A DNA stretch of 64,000 bases, taken from Verrucomicrobiaceae bacterium (GTDB taxonomy: Bacteria > Verrucomicrobiota > Verrucomicrobiia > Verrucomicrobiales > Verrucomicrobiaceae). Where the stretch lies: the NCBI GenBank assembly GCA_016713245.1, contig JADJPM010000004.1, forward strand, positions 2,852,001 to 2,916,000. Direction: 5' to 3'. The notes under the pieces were generated by a model, which was not told the DNA's origin, ran no database searches, and worked only from the letters and a program-made list of their open reading frames with translations. Of this stretch, positions 16,656-25,137 are shown piece by piece (positions within the stretch are counted from its first letter, which is position 1; every line of letters begins with the position of its first letter). The translations under genes and the position numbers were made by a program.

Positions 16656-18503
16656 TTACATGCCTGCCTTATCCTTGAATGGGGAGGCCATCACCTCTAG
16701 CAGAGCTTTCCGACTCATATAAAAAATGTCAGCATCCCCTTCGACCTGTCCATAAAAGAACGCGGTATCGGCGTTCGGTTGCGTAGGTGCGAGAGCAATA
16801 TTCACCTCGCGCACCGGACCATCGTCTTTACCGGGTTCACCGAGCACCAGTTGAATCCTCAAGTAGGGAGTCTTCAAAGCTAGGAGAGCCTCGCTGCGGC
16901 TTGCTGCCCAGTCCTGCACGGTCAGCTTAGACAGCATACCCGCCATCCGATCCGCTTTGATGCGGTCGATATCTGCCGTGATGTCCTTCCCTGCCCTCGT
17001 CCCCGTCCAAGATGCGGCGGAAGATTTGTAGTTCAACACAAGGGGAGGAGCAGCACCCACCGAAAGCGTGATGCGGCGCAGGGCGAAAGTCGAAAAGCGC
17101 AACGCACCGAGTCCCTTCCATTTCAGACTATCCGGCGGAAGGTTGGGCAGAAGGGATGCCTCGATGCGATAAACAAAAGGCTCGTCCTCATACTTCACAT
17201 AGAATTTGGTGCTGTCCGCACTGCTGCCAAAAAGCAATTTAATCGGCCTGAACTGAGGATAGGTCCATGTTATCGTCTGGAAGGGTTTATCGAGACCGAA
17301 GACAGCAAGGTCCGCAGCGGTGTCGGCGCTGTACTCCACGATTTCATGGGTGTTGAGCGCCTCGATCATTCGAGAAAGGCGCTCGCCATTGGCCCCTTCC
17401 CATTTACCATGTCGCTCCAAGAACCAGGTGCCTTGATCATTCCGCAGCTTCACCTCGGGAAAAGAGAGACTAGAGATGGAGATCGTTCGCACCACCTCCG
17501 CATTGATTTGCGCTAGCAGGTGGTCACGCAGTCGATTGGGCTCACCCCACAACCGGAAGAGGTTTTTGGACGAGACCGTGAAAACGGCCTTTCGATGACC
17601 GACGGTGGCCGTGGTGGAGGTTTCCTTTTCACCGGCAGGCTTCTTGATGATCATTTCAAAGCTTTCATCCTTCGTCGAAGTATCCACCCGCACTTTTACC
17701 TCTTCAGAAACTGGCGCGGCAGAGGAAGCCGCGCCATTCTTGGCGGTCGCCACCTCGCGGGCGTCCAGGACTTCTATGTTGAGCAGCGCCGAGAGAATCT
17801 CATTCACGCGATCTTTGCCGGCTCGCGTTTTCAGCGGACGCAGCAGCACCCATGGCATGTGTTCGTTTTCGCGGAAAAGCTCGATTTGACCATCAGCACG
17901 CGTCAGCGTCACCCGCACGATACGCTCGGTCGGCACACGCAGGAGCTTGGGATCACGCCAGGAGGCTTGGGGAGTCGCAAGAATGGCGGGCGCGGTCGTC
18001 CGGGCCAGATACCAGGCCATGCCGCTCTCATCGGTTTCCAAAGGGGAACGCATGCCGATGTAGAAACCGCCTTCCATCACTCCTGCGACTCCGAACCAGC
18101 ATTCGCTCACCACACTGGCACCCGCCATCAGGCGCACCTTGTGGCGGGGTTTGTCCAGCCCTGTCTTCGCCCATTCACCTGCATCGAATTCTTCGCGATG
18201 CACCCGCTCGACCCATTCGATGCCGTCGATGGCCTGGAGAAGAGAATTCACCTTTTCAGGATCAGCCAGATCAGGCAGCCCTTGAGCCAGTTCCCATCCG
18301 AGAGGAGTCTTCTGCAGCTTAAAAACCGTGCCTGCCGTGTCGGTGATCTCGATCAGAGTCACCTTCTCACGCTCTACTTTGGAAGGGCCGCGCCTCATTT
18401 CCCTGAGTTGCACCGCCGAGGGAAAATAGCGCTCAATGCCCAGAATCAGAGCGCCCAGCGCCATCACGGCCACAAACAGAAGGATCGTCGTTCTTGTGCT
18501 CAT
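16656..18503 (-). CDS. DUF4340 domain protein, last gene of gld ABC module 1
   Basis: A 615-residue protein with an N-terminal membrane anchor (ILLFVAVMALGALILGIERY) and a large extracytoplasmic part with repeated beta-rich DUF4340 units, e.g. DPEKVNSLLQAIDGIEWV and ERLSRMIEALNTHEIVEY, which share the motif of residues feeding a helix before a beta strand. DUF4340 proteins typically follow GldG-type genes and are thought to be a periplasmic subunit of the same ABC system. It lies 26 bases after the upstream gldG-like gene. The precise role is unknown. Confidence 0.88.
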   Translation of the reverse strand: MSTRTTILLFVAVMALGALILGIERYFPSAVQLREMRRGPSKVEREKVTLIEITDTAGTVFKLQKTPLGWELAQGLPDLADPEKVNSLLQAIDGIEWVERVHREEFDAGEWAKTGLDKPRHKVRLMAGASVVSECWFGVAGVMEGGFYIGMRSPLETDESGMAWYLARTTAPAILATPQASWRDPKLLRVPTERIVRVTLTRADGQIELFRENEHMPWVLLRPLKTRAGKDRVNEILSALLNIEVLDAREVATAKNGAASSAAPVSEEVKVRVDTSTKDESFEMIIKKPAGEKETSTTATVGHRKAVFTVSSKNLFRLWGEPNRLRDHLLAQINAEVVRTISISSLSFPEVKLRNDQGTWFLERHGKWEGANGERLSRMIEALNTHEIVEYSADTAADLAVFGLDKPFQTITWTYPQFRPIKLLFGSSADSTKFYVKYEDEPFVYRIEASLLPNLPPDSLKWKGLGALRFSTFALRRITLSVGAAPPLVLNYKSSAASWTGTRAGKDITADIDRIKADRMAGMLSKLTVQDWAASRSEALLALKTPYLRIQLVLGEPGKDDGPVREVNIALAPTQPNADTAFFYGQVEGDADIFYMSRKALLEVMASPFKDKAGM

Positions 18504-18529
18504 CTCGGTATCAAGAGGTCGGTTTCCAT

Positions 18530-20041
18530 TTAGGCAGCACGTCGGCCCGCCCAGACTAGCAGCCCCAGCAGCAGAACGACGCCAGGTAAAGCGATCGACG
18601 TGATCCAGAAAATGATCTCATTTTGCTTGGGGGTAAGTTGGATTCGGTAGGCCATCTTCGGCTTCGAAGTGATGCCGATGAGTTTCTCGCGGTTGATGAT
18701 CCAGTTCAAGCTCGCCGCGATGAAGTCACGGTTCACCGCGATCATGCTCGTTTTGTCCAGCAGCGTGGGATTGGAAACCACCACCATGCGGGAGCTATCC
18801 ACTCGCTTGCTCTCATCATTCACGGCACCACGCTCGACACTGGCACCCACATACACCGGCGGAAAAGCATCCTCGTTTTCATCGGCCACGGGAAGATCGT
18901 CATAGAACTGCGTCTCTCCCCAGAAGCTATCCACCGCCTTCACGATAGGCATCACCGTGATCGACTTCTCTTTCATCCGAGGATCATCGGGCCCGCTCAG
19001 AGCCAGGGATTCCGTCTGACCGCCAAAGGTCGTCACGGTCGTGCTCAAATGCTGCGTAAATGGCACCTCGCGGCTAAACTCAGCCTGCACGGAGAACTCC
19101 TTCTTCGCCCCGGTGCTGGTGCTTTGTGCCAAGAGCACGCGGTCCCCGCGAGGCTTCACGCCGAGGCCTTCCAACCACTGATTCATGTTCTTCGTACTGC
19201 GATTCGGGTCCAGCAGCATCAGGATACCAGCCCGCTTCCCCATCCAGTAGTCATCGATCATCGTCAGCTCGCGCTCCGTGAGATCGTAGCGTGCTCCGAC
19301 CAAGATAATCCCATCCGCGTGCATCGTGATCGCCGTGATGTCACTGAGGTTCACGGGAAGCACCTCGAAATTCTGCTGGCGACCGATCTCCGTCACCGCA
19401 CTCAGGGCATCCACTACCGCCTCATCTGAGCGAGCCCCCTTCCCGGCGATAAAATAGAAGCGTCTAATCTTCCCCTCCATCACACTCACCAAGGCCGAAG
19501 TCACCGCATCCTCACCACGAAACTCCGTCACCTTCTTTTCCGTGCCCGTGCCCGCCTCACGGATCACCAGTTCTTCCTCCGTGATGAATCGCTTGTTCGG
19601 GCCCGAGGTGATCAGGATGCCATTTTGTGCCAGCGAAAGCCCCGTGCGTGTCTTCAGCGACTCCGCACGCTCAATGTCACGCACTGGATCGATCGAGCGC
19701 AGCTTGATGCGCTGCTTGCCATGCAGGCGATACTCTTCCAACAGCGTCTGCACTTCACCATAGAGCTTCGAGTCGCGGGCAAAGACGATGTGGATCTCCA
19801 CATCACGCGTCAGCTTGCTCAGATAGTTCATCGTCGCCTGGCTCAGCGTAAAAGTCTGCTGCGGGCTCAGGTCAAAGCGGGAGTAATAGCGGTAGTTTAG
19901 CCGATTAATTCCCACAAAGAGCGCCAAGCTCAGCAGCACCTGAAGGAACACATTGATACCGATGCCCAAACGGCGCGGCATCGCCTCCGCGGCAGGCGGG
20001 ATGGCGTCAGGGGCGCTGGGGTCAAGGGTTGGATCAGGCAT
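18530..20041 (-). CDS. GldG-like ABC transporter auxiliary protein, module 1
   Basis: A 503-residue protein with a membrane helix after a short cytoplasmic N-terminus (NVFLQVLLSLALFVGINRL), a large extracytoplasmic ABC_transp_aux-type domain (FDLSPQQTFTLSQATMNYL, GIILVGARYDLTERELTMI), and a C-terminal membrane helix (SIALPGVVLLLGLLVWAG). GldG was named in gliding Bacteroidetes, but homologues are widespread in non-gliders. It follows the permease gene by six bases and precedes DUF4340, so the four genes form one operon. The transported substrate is not known. Confidence 0.9.
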   Translation of the reverse strand: MPDPTLDPSAPDAIPPAAEAMPRRLGIGINVFLQVLLSLALFVGINRLNYRYYSRFDLSPQQTFTLSQATMNYLSKLTRDVEIHIVFARDSKLYGEVQTLLEEYRLHGKQRIKLRSIDPVRDIERAESLKTRTGLSLAQNGILITSGPNKRFITEEELVIREAGTGTEKKVTEFRGEDAVTSALVSVMEGKIRRFYFIAGKGARSDEAVVDALSAVTEIGRQQNFEVLPVNLSDITAITMHADGIILVGARYDLTERELTMIDDYWMGKRAGILMLLDPNRSTKNMNQWLEGLGVKPRGDRVLLAQSTSTGAKKEFSVQAEFSREVPFTQHLSTTVTTFGGQTESLALSGPDDPRMKEKSITVMPIVKAVDSFWGETQFYDDLPVADENEDAFPPVYVGASVERGAVNDESKRVDSSRMVVVSNPTLLDKTSMIAVNRDFIAASLNWIINREKLIGITSKPKMAYRIQLTPKQNEIIFWITSIALPGVVLLLGLLVWAGRRAA

Positions 20042-20047
20042 GGCGCG

Positions 20048-20806
20048 TCAGGGTTTCCAGCGGCGGAATTCCACCACCTGGAGCGTGAAGGAGAGAAACA
20101 GCAGCGTGAGGCTGGAATAATAGATCAGGGGCCGCGTATCGATCAGCCCGGAGGTGAAGATGCGGATGTGCTCGGCACTGGCAAAGTAGGCCACCACATC
20201 CACCACCGAATCGGAGATCTTCCGACCGATCACCATCACAAACACGCCAAGGAGGAAATGACAAAGGCTCAGCGTGAAGCTCAGGATCGCCGCCACGATT
20301 TGATTTCGCGTCAGCGACGAGGCAAAGATGCCCACCGCCAGATTAAACATCCCCATCGCCAGCAGGATGATATAGGAGCCCCCCATCGTTCCCGCAGGGA
20401 TCTCCACCTGCCCGGCACTGATCCAGTGCGCCACGCGGAAATTGAAGAAGCTCGGAGCCCAAAGCAGCGCGTAAATGATCAACGTCGCCACAAATTTTCC
20501 GGCCACCACCTGCCAAGCCCGCACCGGAGCCGTGAACAAGGTCTCAAACGTCCCCAGTCGCCGCTCCTCCGCAAAGGTGCGCATCGTCAGCAGCGGAAAC
20601 ACAAAGAAATACGACAGCCAAAACCACTGCGGCTGAAAGGTCCACGTCACGATGCTGCCTTCGCTTGGCGCACTTTCCAGAATCGAAAGCGCCGCACGGA
20701 AGGCAAAGCCGTTTAGCACCATCACCAGCGCCAGCACCACATAGGCCACCGGCGAAACGAAAAACATCCGCAGCTCCTTCTTCAGCATGACCCAGAAGCC
20801 TCTCAT
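20048..20806 (-). CDS. ABC-2 type permease (GldF-like), module 1
   Basis: A 252-residue polytopic membrane protein with about six hydrophobic helices, beginning with MLKKELRMFFVSPVAYVVLAL and containing EERRLGTFETLFTAPVRAW, the conserved ABC-2 permease element between helices 2 and 3. Its start overlaps the ATPase stop by four bases. It forms the membrane channel component with the ATPase encoded upstream. Confidence 0.93.
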   Translation of the reverse strand: MRGFWVMLKKELRMFFVSPVAYVVLALVMVLNGFAFRAALSILESAPSEGSIVTWTFQPQWFWLSYFFVFPLLTMRTFAEERRLGTFETLFTAPVRAWQVVAGKFVATLIIYALLWAPSFFNFRVAHWISAGQVEIPAGTMGGSYIILLAMGMFNLAVGIFASSLTRNQIVAAILSFTLSLCHFLLGVFVMVIGRKISDSVVDVVAYFASAEHIRIFTSGLIDTRPLIYYSSLTLLFLSFTLQVVEFRRWKP

Positions 20807-21765
20807 GACAGACGGCCTCCTTTCATCACTTCGGCGGATGACGCCAACTCCACAAACACATCTTCAAGGTTCGGCAGCTCACGATGCAGCTCCAGCACGC
20901 GCCATGCTTCCGTTGTCGCCAAAGCCTGCACGGCCTCACGCACGTCAAAACCAGGCTCCACTCGCAGCATGAAGTGACGCCATGCGCCGCCCTCCACCGT
21001 CTCCTCCGTGCATTTGCGCACGCCTTGGATGCCTTCCAGCTTCACCGGAGCCTTCTCATCCTTCGTTTCCACTTCCAGACGCACCACCGTGGAGGCATTC
21101 AGCTTCGAGGCCAGATTCCGGGGTGAATCATCCGCCAAAATGCGGCCCTTGTTCAGCATGATCACGCGGTCACACGTCACCTCCACCTCATGCAGGATAT
21201 GCGTCGAAAGCAGCACCGTATGCCGCGTGCGCAGTTCACGTAGAAGTTCACGCACCTGGCGAATCTGCACGGGGTCCAGGCCATTCGTTGGCTCATCGAG
21301 AATGAGTAGCTTCGGATCATGCACCAGCGCATCCGCCAGTGCCACACGCTGCCGGAAGCCTTTGGAAAGATTGTCGATCAGGCGACGGCGCACGTCCGTC
21401 AGGCCGCAAAGCTCCATCACCTCACCCACGCGGCGACGCATCGAATGCCCGCCCAGGCCTTTCAACTCCGCCCGGAAGCGCAAATACTCCTTCACCTTCA
21501 TATCCACATACAGCGGAGCCATTTCCGGCATGTAGCCCACCGCCCGCCGCACCTCCAAGGAATGGCGGAACACATCAAAACCCGCCACCGTCACTTTGCC
21601 GGAGGTCGCCGGCATAAAGCCGCTCAAAATCCGCATCGTCGTCGTCTTCCCAGCCCCATTCGGCCCCAGGAAACCCACGATCTCGCCTGGTTCGACATGG
21701 AATCCGATCCCGTCCACCGCCGTACGGCCAGCGTACTGCTTGGTAAGGTTTTGAACGTCGATCAT
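20803..21765 (-). CDS. ABC transporter ATP-binding protein (GldA-like), module 1
   Basis: A 320-residue ATPase with Walker A GPNGAGKTTT, signature LSKGFRQRVALADAL, and Walker B LLILDEPTNGLDP, then a His-loop (STHILHEVEVTCDRV). The C-terminal ~90 residues form the DUF4162-like extension found in longer GldA-type ATPases. It is the first gene of the four-gene operon 16656-21765. The leader is pyrimidine-rich with no Shine-Dalgarno. Confidence 0.95.
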   Translation of the reverse strand: MIDVQNLTKQYAGRTAVDGIGFHVEPGEIVGFLGPNGAGKTTTMRILSGFMPATSGKVTVAGFDVFRHSLEVRRAVGYMPEMAPLYVDMKVKEYLRFRAELKGLGGHSMRRRVGEVMELCGLTDVRRRLIDNLSKGFRQRVALADALVHDPKLLILDEPTNGLDPVQIRQVRELLRELRTRHTVLLSTHILHEVEVTCDRVIMLNKGRILADDSPRNLASKLNASTVVRLEVETKDEKAPVKLEGIQGVRKCTEETVEGGAWRHFMLRVEPGFDVREAVQALATTEAWRVLELHRELPNLEDVFVELASSAEVMKGGRLS

Positions 21766-22011
21766 GCGGGAGGGCGAGGGCGGGAAAAAAGGTGGAGAAC
21801 CTGCTTTTTATAACCAGCCAGCCACAAAGACAATCTTTGAATCAAAGTTTTGGACCTCAGCGGAAAGTTCGGGGCTGAGGCAAGGTGCTACCACAGAGCA
21901 CGGAGGAGCACAGAGTCAGAAAGAAATGGCCGCAAAAGGTCGCGAGGAGCGCAAAAGAACGTGGAGCAGGATTTCATCCTGTTCGCTCCCAGCCGGACGT
22001 GGCAGAAGGAA

Positions 22012-22069
22012 GTACACCGCCTCTCCGAGGCTGGAGGTTGAGCCGTGCCGCCTCGGAGAGGCGGTGTAC
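22012..22069. repeat. Perfect 20-bp inverted repeat (REP-like element)
   Basis: The arms 22012-22031 and 22050-22069 are perfect reverse complements (GTACACCGCCTCTCCGAGGC and its complement), separated by 18 bases. It would form a very stable stem. It has no poly-T tail on either strand and lies just upstream of a separate terminator, so it looks like a dispersed palindromic repeat and not a terminator. Copy number in the genome cannot be judged from this window. Confidence 0.8.
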
Positions 22070-22081
22070 GGTCTAAGCAAC

Positions 22082-22116
22082 AAAAAAGCCGCCGGGCAGA
22101 CGGGCTGCACGGCGGC
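22082..22116 (-). terminator. Rho-independent terminator after the discoidin-like lipoprotein gene
   Basis: On the minus strand a GCCGCC/GGCGGC stem with an inner GCAG/CTGC stem is followed by six T residues. It lies 24 bases beyond the stop of the lipoprotein gene. Confidence 0.8.
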
Positions 22117-22139
22117 GGGATCGTTCGAGGACGATGAAC

Positions 22140-22874
22140 TTACTTCGCCGGGACGGCGTAAACCTGCACTTCGCAGTAGTGGTTCATGTCGGAAGCGGTG
22201 TTGCCGTTGCTCCAAAGGCGCACGTAGCGGGCTTTGGTGCCTTTCGCGTCGATCACGCGGCCGTGATTGGTTTCGATGTAGGCAGGATCGCTGCCTTTGC
22301 CCATGGCGGAGGTGTCGTCGTGATCGCTGTTGAAGAGGGTGGTGACACCGGTCTTGAACTCGGCGTCGTCAGAAACCTGAACGAGCACGTCGATGTAAGC
22401 CTGGGCTTGCTTGTGATAGTGCCAGACGGCGATTTTGGAGATGTCGTGGGCCTTCTCGAGGTCGATCTGCACCCACTGCTTGCCGGGCATGAGCTCGACA
22501 AAGTTGCCATCGGCACCGTCGGCATCGCCATCGGTCACGAGGGTGAGGTCACCGATGATCGGAGCAGAGTCGGAGGAGGTCACTTTCTTGCCTTTGGCCA
22601 CGTTCACGGTGCCTTTGGCGGCCATGAAAGTCTTCACCACCTTCGTGGGATCAGGCTTTTCGAGGTTCGGCAGCGCGGTGGGGACCGGCGTGCCGATGAA
22701 CATTTCCTTGGGGAAGGTGAGCTTGATCTCTTCCTGATCGCCCGCAGGAGCGGCGGCGGCAGGGGCGGCACCGGCGGCAGGAGCCGCGGCGGAACCGGAG
22801 GAGTCAGACTTGCCGCAAGCGGCGAGGACAATGGCGAGCGCGAGGCCGCCGAGGAGGTGCGTGGTGTTTTTCAT
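22140..22874 (-). CDS. Lipoprotein with discoidin (F5/8 type C)-like domain
   Basis: A 244-residue protein from the ATG at 22874. A lipoprotein signal ends in LAAC (GLALAIVLAACGK), followed by an Ala/Pro linker. Residues about 80-244 look like an F5/8 type C or discoidin-like carbohydrate-binding fold: KKVTSSDSAPIIGDL, KQWVQIDLEKAHDISKIAVW, and the terminal RYVRLWSN...CEVQVYA strand. It is predicted to be lipid-anchored to a membrane. It lies 35 bases after the Gfo/Idh/MocA oxidoreductase gene and is probably co-transcribed with it, ending at the terminator just downstream. The ligand is unknown. Confidence 0.87.
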   Translation of the reverse strand: MKNTTHLLGGLALAIVLAACGKSDSSGSAAAPAAGAAPAAAAPAGDQEEIKLTFPKEMFIGTPVPTALPNLEKPDPTKVVKTFMAAKGTVNVAKGKKVTSSDSAPIIGDLTLVTDGDADGADGNFVELMPGKQWVQIDLEKAHDISKIAVWHYHKQAQAYIDVLVQVSDDAEFKTGVTTLFNSDHDDTSAMGKGSDPAYIETNHGRVIDAKGTKARYVRLWSNGNTASDMNHYCEVQVYAVPAK

Positions 22875-22909
22875 TGGGGGAAGGGAGAGATTTAGGATGG
22901 CTGATGGGA

Positions 22910-24355
22910 TCAAATCGCGAAGTCTTCGGGCTTGAACATGTATTTGGAGCCGGTTTTGGCGGCTTCGTAGGCCTTGAGCACGGTGACGCAGGATTTGTAG
23001 GCCATGTCCACCGGGCAAGTGAGATGGGAGGGCTTCTTCTGCTGCACGGCTTCAATGAAATTCTGGACGTGCGGGCTGTGTGGCTTGCGCTGGAGCTTCA
23101 CGGCCAGTTCCCATTGGGAAAGAGCCTTCGATTCACGCACATCGGCCATGCTCACGGCACCGTAGGACGGGGCTTTCGGCTTTTCCCAATCACGTGGATG
23201 CTCCCAGAATTTGTTCTTCGCCTTGTCAGCGGGTTTGGCGATGGGGGCATTGTCACCCAGGGCCAGTTCGTCGAGGGCATTGCCGGGTTCGGCGTAGATC
23301 TGGTTTCCGTTCGTATCGAGTTCGGAGATGATGGCGGTGCCATTGACGCCCATGTGCTTTTCGTAAGCGCCCTGGGAGCCGGTGGTGGTGAGCACTTGGT
23401 AGTAGGCGCGGAGAAGGCCAGCGGGCGTTTTAAACTCGTAAATGCACATCATGTTGTCCGGCAGCTCATACTTCGGACGGCCTTCGAGGCCATCGTAGTA
23501 ATCGACGGCACCGGTGGCGATGACGGAGACGGGATTGGACTCATACATCCAGTTGAACATGTCAATCTGGTGGGCACCGAGATCGGAGAGCGGGCCGCCG
23601 CCGTATTTGGCGAAATAACGCCAGTTGCGGAACTCGAACACATTGCCGTAGCCGTATTTGGTGAGGACATCCTGAGGGATGTCATAACCCTTCACCTCGC
23701 CCTGGGGCTGGGAGCCGGAGACACCGCGATTCCACTGCGCATAGCAATGGGTGACGCGGCCGAGGACGCCCTTCTTTATAATGTTTTCACGCAGATTCAC
23801 ATAGCGTGGGTTCGAGTGGCGCTGATGGCCGATCTGGAAGACCTGATTTGGGAACTCCTTGCCTGCTTTGGCCATGTCGAGAGCGCCTTCGATGCTGTTG
23901 GACATCATCTTCTCACAATAGACGTGCTTGCCTTTGGAAAGGCAAAGACGGGAAAGCGGGGCGTGGAGGAAATCCGGCGTGGCGATGAAGACGGCTTCGA
24001 TATCGGGCTGCTTTTCGAGCATGGCCTCGACGTCGTCGTAGATCTTCACTTCGCCGTCGATCTGGTGCTTGTTTTCACCAAGGAAACCGCCGCGTGTTTT
24101 GGCGACGGAGAATTTCCAGATGTCGCACATGGCCACCCATTGAATGCCGGGCACATCTTTGGAGGCGGTGCGGAGCGCATTGCCCTGAGCGCCGCAGCCG
24201 ACGAGGGCGCACTTGATCGTGCGGCCTGCGGCGGTTTCTTGAGCGATGGCGGACTTGCTGGTGGCCAAGTGTATGGCACTGCCGGTGAGGGCGGTGGTGC
24301 GCAGGAAGCCCCTGCGATCAAGGTAACGGGAGAGAGGAGCGGAAGTCGTGTTCAT
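22910..24355 (-). CDS. Gfo/Idh/MocA family oxidoreductase with Tat signal
   Basis: A 481-residue NAD(P)-dependent oxidoreductase. The N-terminus has a twin-arginine signal (RRGFLRTTALTGSAIHLA). The Rossmann fold begins IKCALVGCGAQGNAL. The family motif CEKMMSN (equivalent to EKP) and an HQIDMFNWMYESNP substrate-domain segment are present. Tat-exported members are very abundant in Verrucomicrobia and Planctomycetes and are usually linked to sugar or glycan metabolism; the substrate here is unknown. It sits between a DoxX-like gene and a carbohydrate-binding-like lipoprotein. Confidence 0.95.
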   Translation of the reverse strand: MNTTSAPLSRYLDRRGFLRTTALTGSAIHLATSKSAIAQETAAGRTIKCALVGCGAQGNALRTASKDVPGIQWVAMCDIWKFSVAKTRGGFLGENKHQIDGEVKIYDDVEAMLEKQPDIEAVFIATPDFLHAPLSRLCLSKGKHVYCEKMMSNSIEGALDMAKAGKEFPNQVFQIGHQRHSNPRYVNLRENIIKKGVLGRVTHCYAQWNRGVSGSQPQGEVKGYDIPQDVLTKYGYGNVFEFRNWRYFAKYGGGPLSDLGAHQIDMFNWMYESNPVSVIATGAVDYYDGLEGRPKYELPDNMMCIYEFKTPAGLLRAYYQVLTTTGSQGAYEKHMGVNGTAIISELDTNGNQIYAEPGNALDELALGDNAPIAKPADKAKNKFWEHPRDWEKPKAPSYGAVSMADVRESKALSQWELAVKLQRKPHSPHVQNFIEAVQQKKPSHLTCPVDMAYKSCVTVLKAYEAAKTGSKYMFKPEDFAI

Positions 24356-24415
24356 GCGGAGGACGCGTGAAGGGTTAAAAATGAACGCACCGCGAAAAAG
24401 CGGGGCGCGGGAGGC

Positions 24416-24910
24416 TTATTCGGCCTTCTTCTTGCCGCGGAGGATGCCGTCGAGGGAGAATTTCTTCGCGTGGGCGGTCATCAGGCAGAGCGCCACGAGG
24501 CCGATGGAAAGGCCGATGTTGGTCACGAGTTCGGTATCGTCCGGCAAGCAGGCCAGACCAAAGCCGAGGGAAAGGAAGACGAGGCCAGCGGCGAAGAGGC
24601 CGAGCTCGGTGAAGATGCCCACGGCGGTCCAGACGCCGACAAGGAGGAGGACGTAGCCGATGGAGTTGGCAAAGCCATTGCACATGGCCTCAGGGAGGAA
24701 GCTGTTGGAGGCCATCAGCTTCGCAATCGGCGGGCCTTTCAGTTCGGTGTAGTTCGAGATGCTGAAGGTTGTGGTCTCGCCATTGCCCCAGCGGAATTTG
24801 TCCAGGCCAGCCATGAAGAGGCGCATGCCTACCCAGAGGCGGAGAAGCAGGTGGGCGTAAGCCGGAGCGAGGCTGGAGCAGCATTTGGGGGCGTGGGAGC
24901 TTTCGGACAT
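24416..24910 (-). CDS. DoxX-like membrane protein
   Basis: A 164-residue protein with four predicted membrane helices. The first carries the DoxX-like LLLRLWVGMRLFMAGLDKF pattern, and later helices include IGYVLLLVGVWTAVGIFTELG and NIGLSIGLVALCLMTA. The C-terminus is Lys-rich and cytoplasmic. A TACAAT hexamer on the minus strand at 24939-24944 could be a -10 element. The leader before the ATG is CA-rich without a Shine-Dalgarno. It is likely first in an operon with the oxidoreductase and lipoprotein. Function is unknown. Confidence 0.8.
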   Translation of the reverse strand: MSESSHAPKCCSSLAPAYAHLLLRLWVGMRLFMAGLDKFRWGNGETTTFSISNYTELKGPPIAKLMASNSFLPEAMCNGFANSIGYVLLLVGVWTAVGIFTELGLFAAGLVFLSLGFGLACLPDDTELVTNIGLSIGLVALCLMTAHAKKFSLDGILRGKKKAE

Positions 24911-25086
24911 GGTCGGAGGCGTGTGGTTGTTGGTGGGGATTGTAACAGATACGAAACGAGCGAAGGGCGCGGATTCTGGCCCGTAGAAGGCTGAAATCCA
25001 GTGGAAAATCCAAGCTAGGCTTACTGGTGAGAATTCAGATGTCTGCCACGGCCGAGGCCTGTGCCATGCGAGTATCTGAGGGGAAC

Positions 25087-25116
25087 AAAAAAAGCGGGAG
25101 TCCGAGGACTCCCGCT
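25087..25116 (-). terminator. Rho-independent terminator of gld ABC module 2
   Basis: On the minus strand AGCGGGAGTC pairs perfectly with GACTCCCGCT across a 4-base loop and is followed by seven T residues. It lies about 20 bases past the stop of the DUF4340 gene, closing the four-gene module 25138-30279. Confidence 0.93.
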
Positions 25117-25137
25117 TCAGGGGTAAATGGGATGGCT

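Larger units (their letters stand above)
21766..22139. other. 374-base intergenic region with repeat elements
   Basis: No gene is supported here. From left to right it holds the presumed promoter of the gldA-like gene, a stretch of A/G-rich low-complexity words (near 21895-21960), a short inverted repeat CAGGAT TTC ATCCTG at 21967-21981, a perfect 20-bp inverted repeat (22012-22069), and a minus-strand terminator (22082-22116). The small reading frames across it are not protein-like. Confidence 0.7.

Noticed and set aside
22874..24370. A 498-codon open frame on the plus strand
   Set aside because: Antisense to the Gfo/Idh/MocA oxidoreductase, which has a Tat signal and a Rossmann motif; the plus-strand frame has no domain.
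24911..25080. Small plus-strand genes in the gap between DoxX-like and DUF4340 genes
   Set aside because: The short frames have no plausible protein character; the gap holds only a terminator and a possible promoter.
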